A stretch of DNA of 6,936 bases from positions 1 to 6,936 of the forward strand of contig PWUG01000015.1 in NCBI GenBank assembly GCA_003562605.1, read 5' to 3'. The stretch's first letter is position 1, and every line of letters begins with the position of its first letter. The position numbers were made by a program, and so were the translations under genes. Of this stretch, positions 6,833-6,936 are shown in pieces. Origin of the DNA: Syntrophomonadaceae bacterium (GTDB taxonomy: Bacteria > Bacillota_D > Dethiobacteria > DTU022). The notes under the pieces are model-generated. The model was not told the DNA's origin and did not search any database. It worked only from the letters and a program-made list of their open reading frames with translations.

Positions 6833-6936
6833 ATGGCCGAATTAATCCCAATTCATTACCTGGGTAAGAAACACCTGGTCCCTGAAGGGGTAACGATTAT
6901 GAGCGCTGTTGAGCATTCGGGACACCGTTTAATAAG
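6833..6936 (+). CDS. Probable [2Fe-2S] ferredoxin-like protein, N-terminus only
   Basis: An ATG at 6833, preceded by AAGGAG (6819-6824) at eight bases, opens a frame of 34 complete codons running off the right edge. An ATG at 6825 fails after six codons. The peptide starts with a likely beta hairpin (IPIHYLGKKHLVPEG, 5-19) followed by TIMSAVEHSGHRLI (21-34). The pattern VPEGxTIxxAxExxGxxx is typical of the first half of a plant-type or dehydrogenase-type [2Fe-2S] beta-grasp domain, just before the cysteine loop. The cysteines would lie beyond the window, so cluster binding is inferred. Position 26 bp after the MmgE/PrpD gene suggests co-transcription. Total length, extra domains and partner are unknown. 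Confidence 0.6.
   Translation, partial: MAELIPIHYLGKKHLVPEGVTIMSAVEHSGHRLI

Overview
The window looks like an ordinary chromosomal stretch of an anaerobic, Gram-positive-type bacterium, most plausibly a Clostridia/Firmicutes lineage. The basis is indirect: two AAGGAGG-type ribosome binding sites, a TTGACA-class sigma-A promoter, moderate GC by eye, two oxygen-sensitive radical SAM enzymes, and a crotonase beside an MmgE/PrpD gene. No RNA gene, CRISPR array, insertion sequence or phage gene is visible. Coding density is high and intergenic gaps are all under about 215 bp.

Layout: (1) 1-1762, minus strand: the first 587 codons of a YgiQ-family radical SAM protein, whose 3' end lies beyond the left edge. 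(2) 1763-1923: a divergent intergenic region with a fair sigma-A promoter pointing right and AT-rich -10 candidates pointing left. (3) 1924-2808, plus: a second, smaller radical SAM protein with a CX4CX2C cluster motif. (4) 2847-4367, minus: a BCCT-family trimethylammonium transporter, convergent with gene 3 and preceded by its own strong-looking promoter. (5) 4488-5258, minus: an enoyl-CoA hydratase/isomerase (crotonase) upstream of the BCCT gene in the same direction. (6) 5259-5471: a second divergent intergenic region. (7) 5472-6806, plus: an MmgE/PrpD-family protein. (8) 6833 to the right edge, plus: the N-terminus of a likely [2Fe-2S] ferredoxin-type protein, 26 bp downstream and probably in the same operon.

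Functional reading: the crotonase and BCCT pair is compatible with uptake and CoA-level breakdown of carnitine, betaine or a similar quaternary amine, but no CaiA/CaiB/CaiC homologue is in view, so this is only a hypothesis. The MmgE/PrpD and Fe-S pair may belong to an organic-acid pathway whose substrate cannot be named from this sequence. The two radical SAM genes are orphans of unknown function. I see no clear evidence of a wholly new system. The most useful leads are the conserved second cysteine set in the YgiQ homologue, the CX4CX2C radical SAM protein, the E/E/D active site of the crotonase, and the MmgE/PrpD-[2Fe-2S] coupling.
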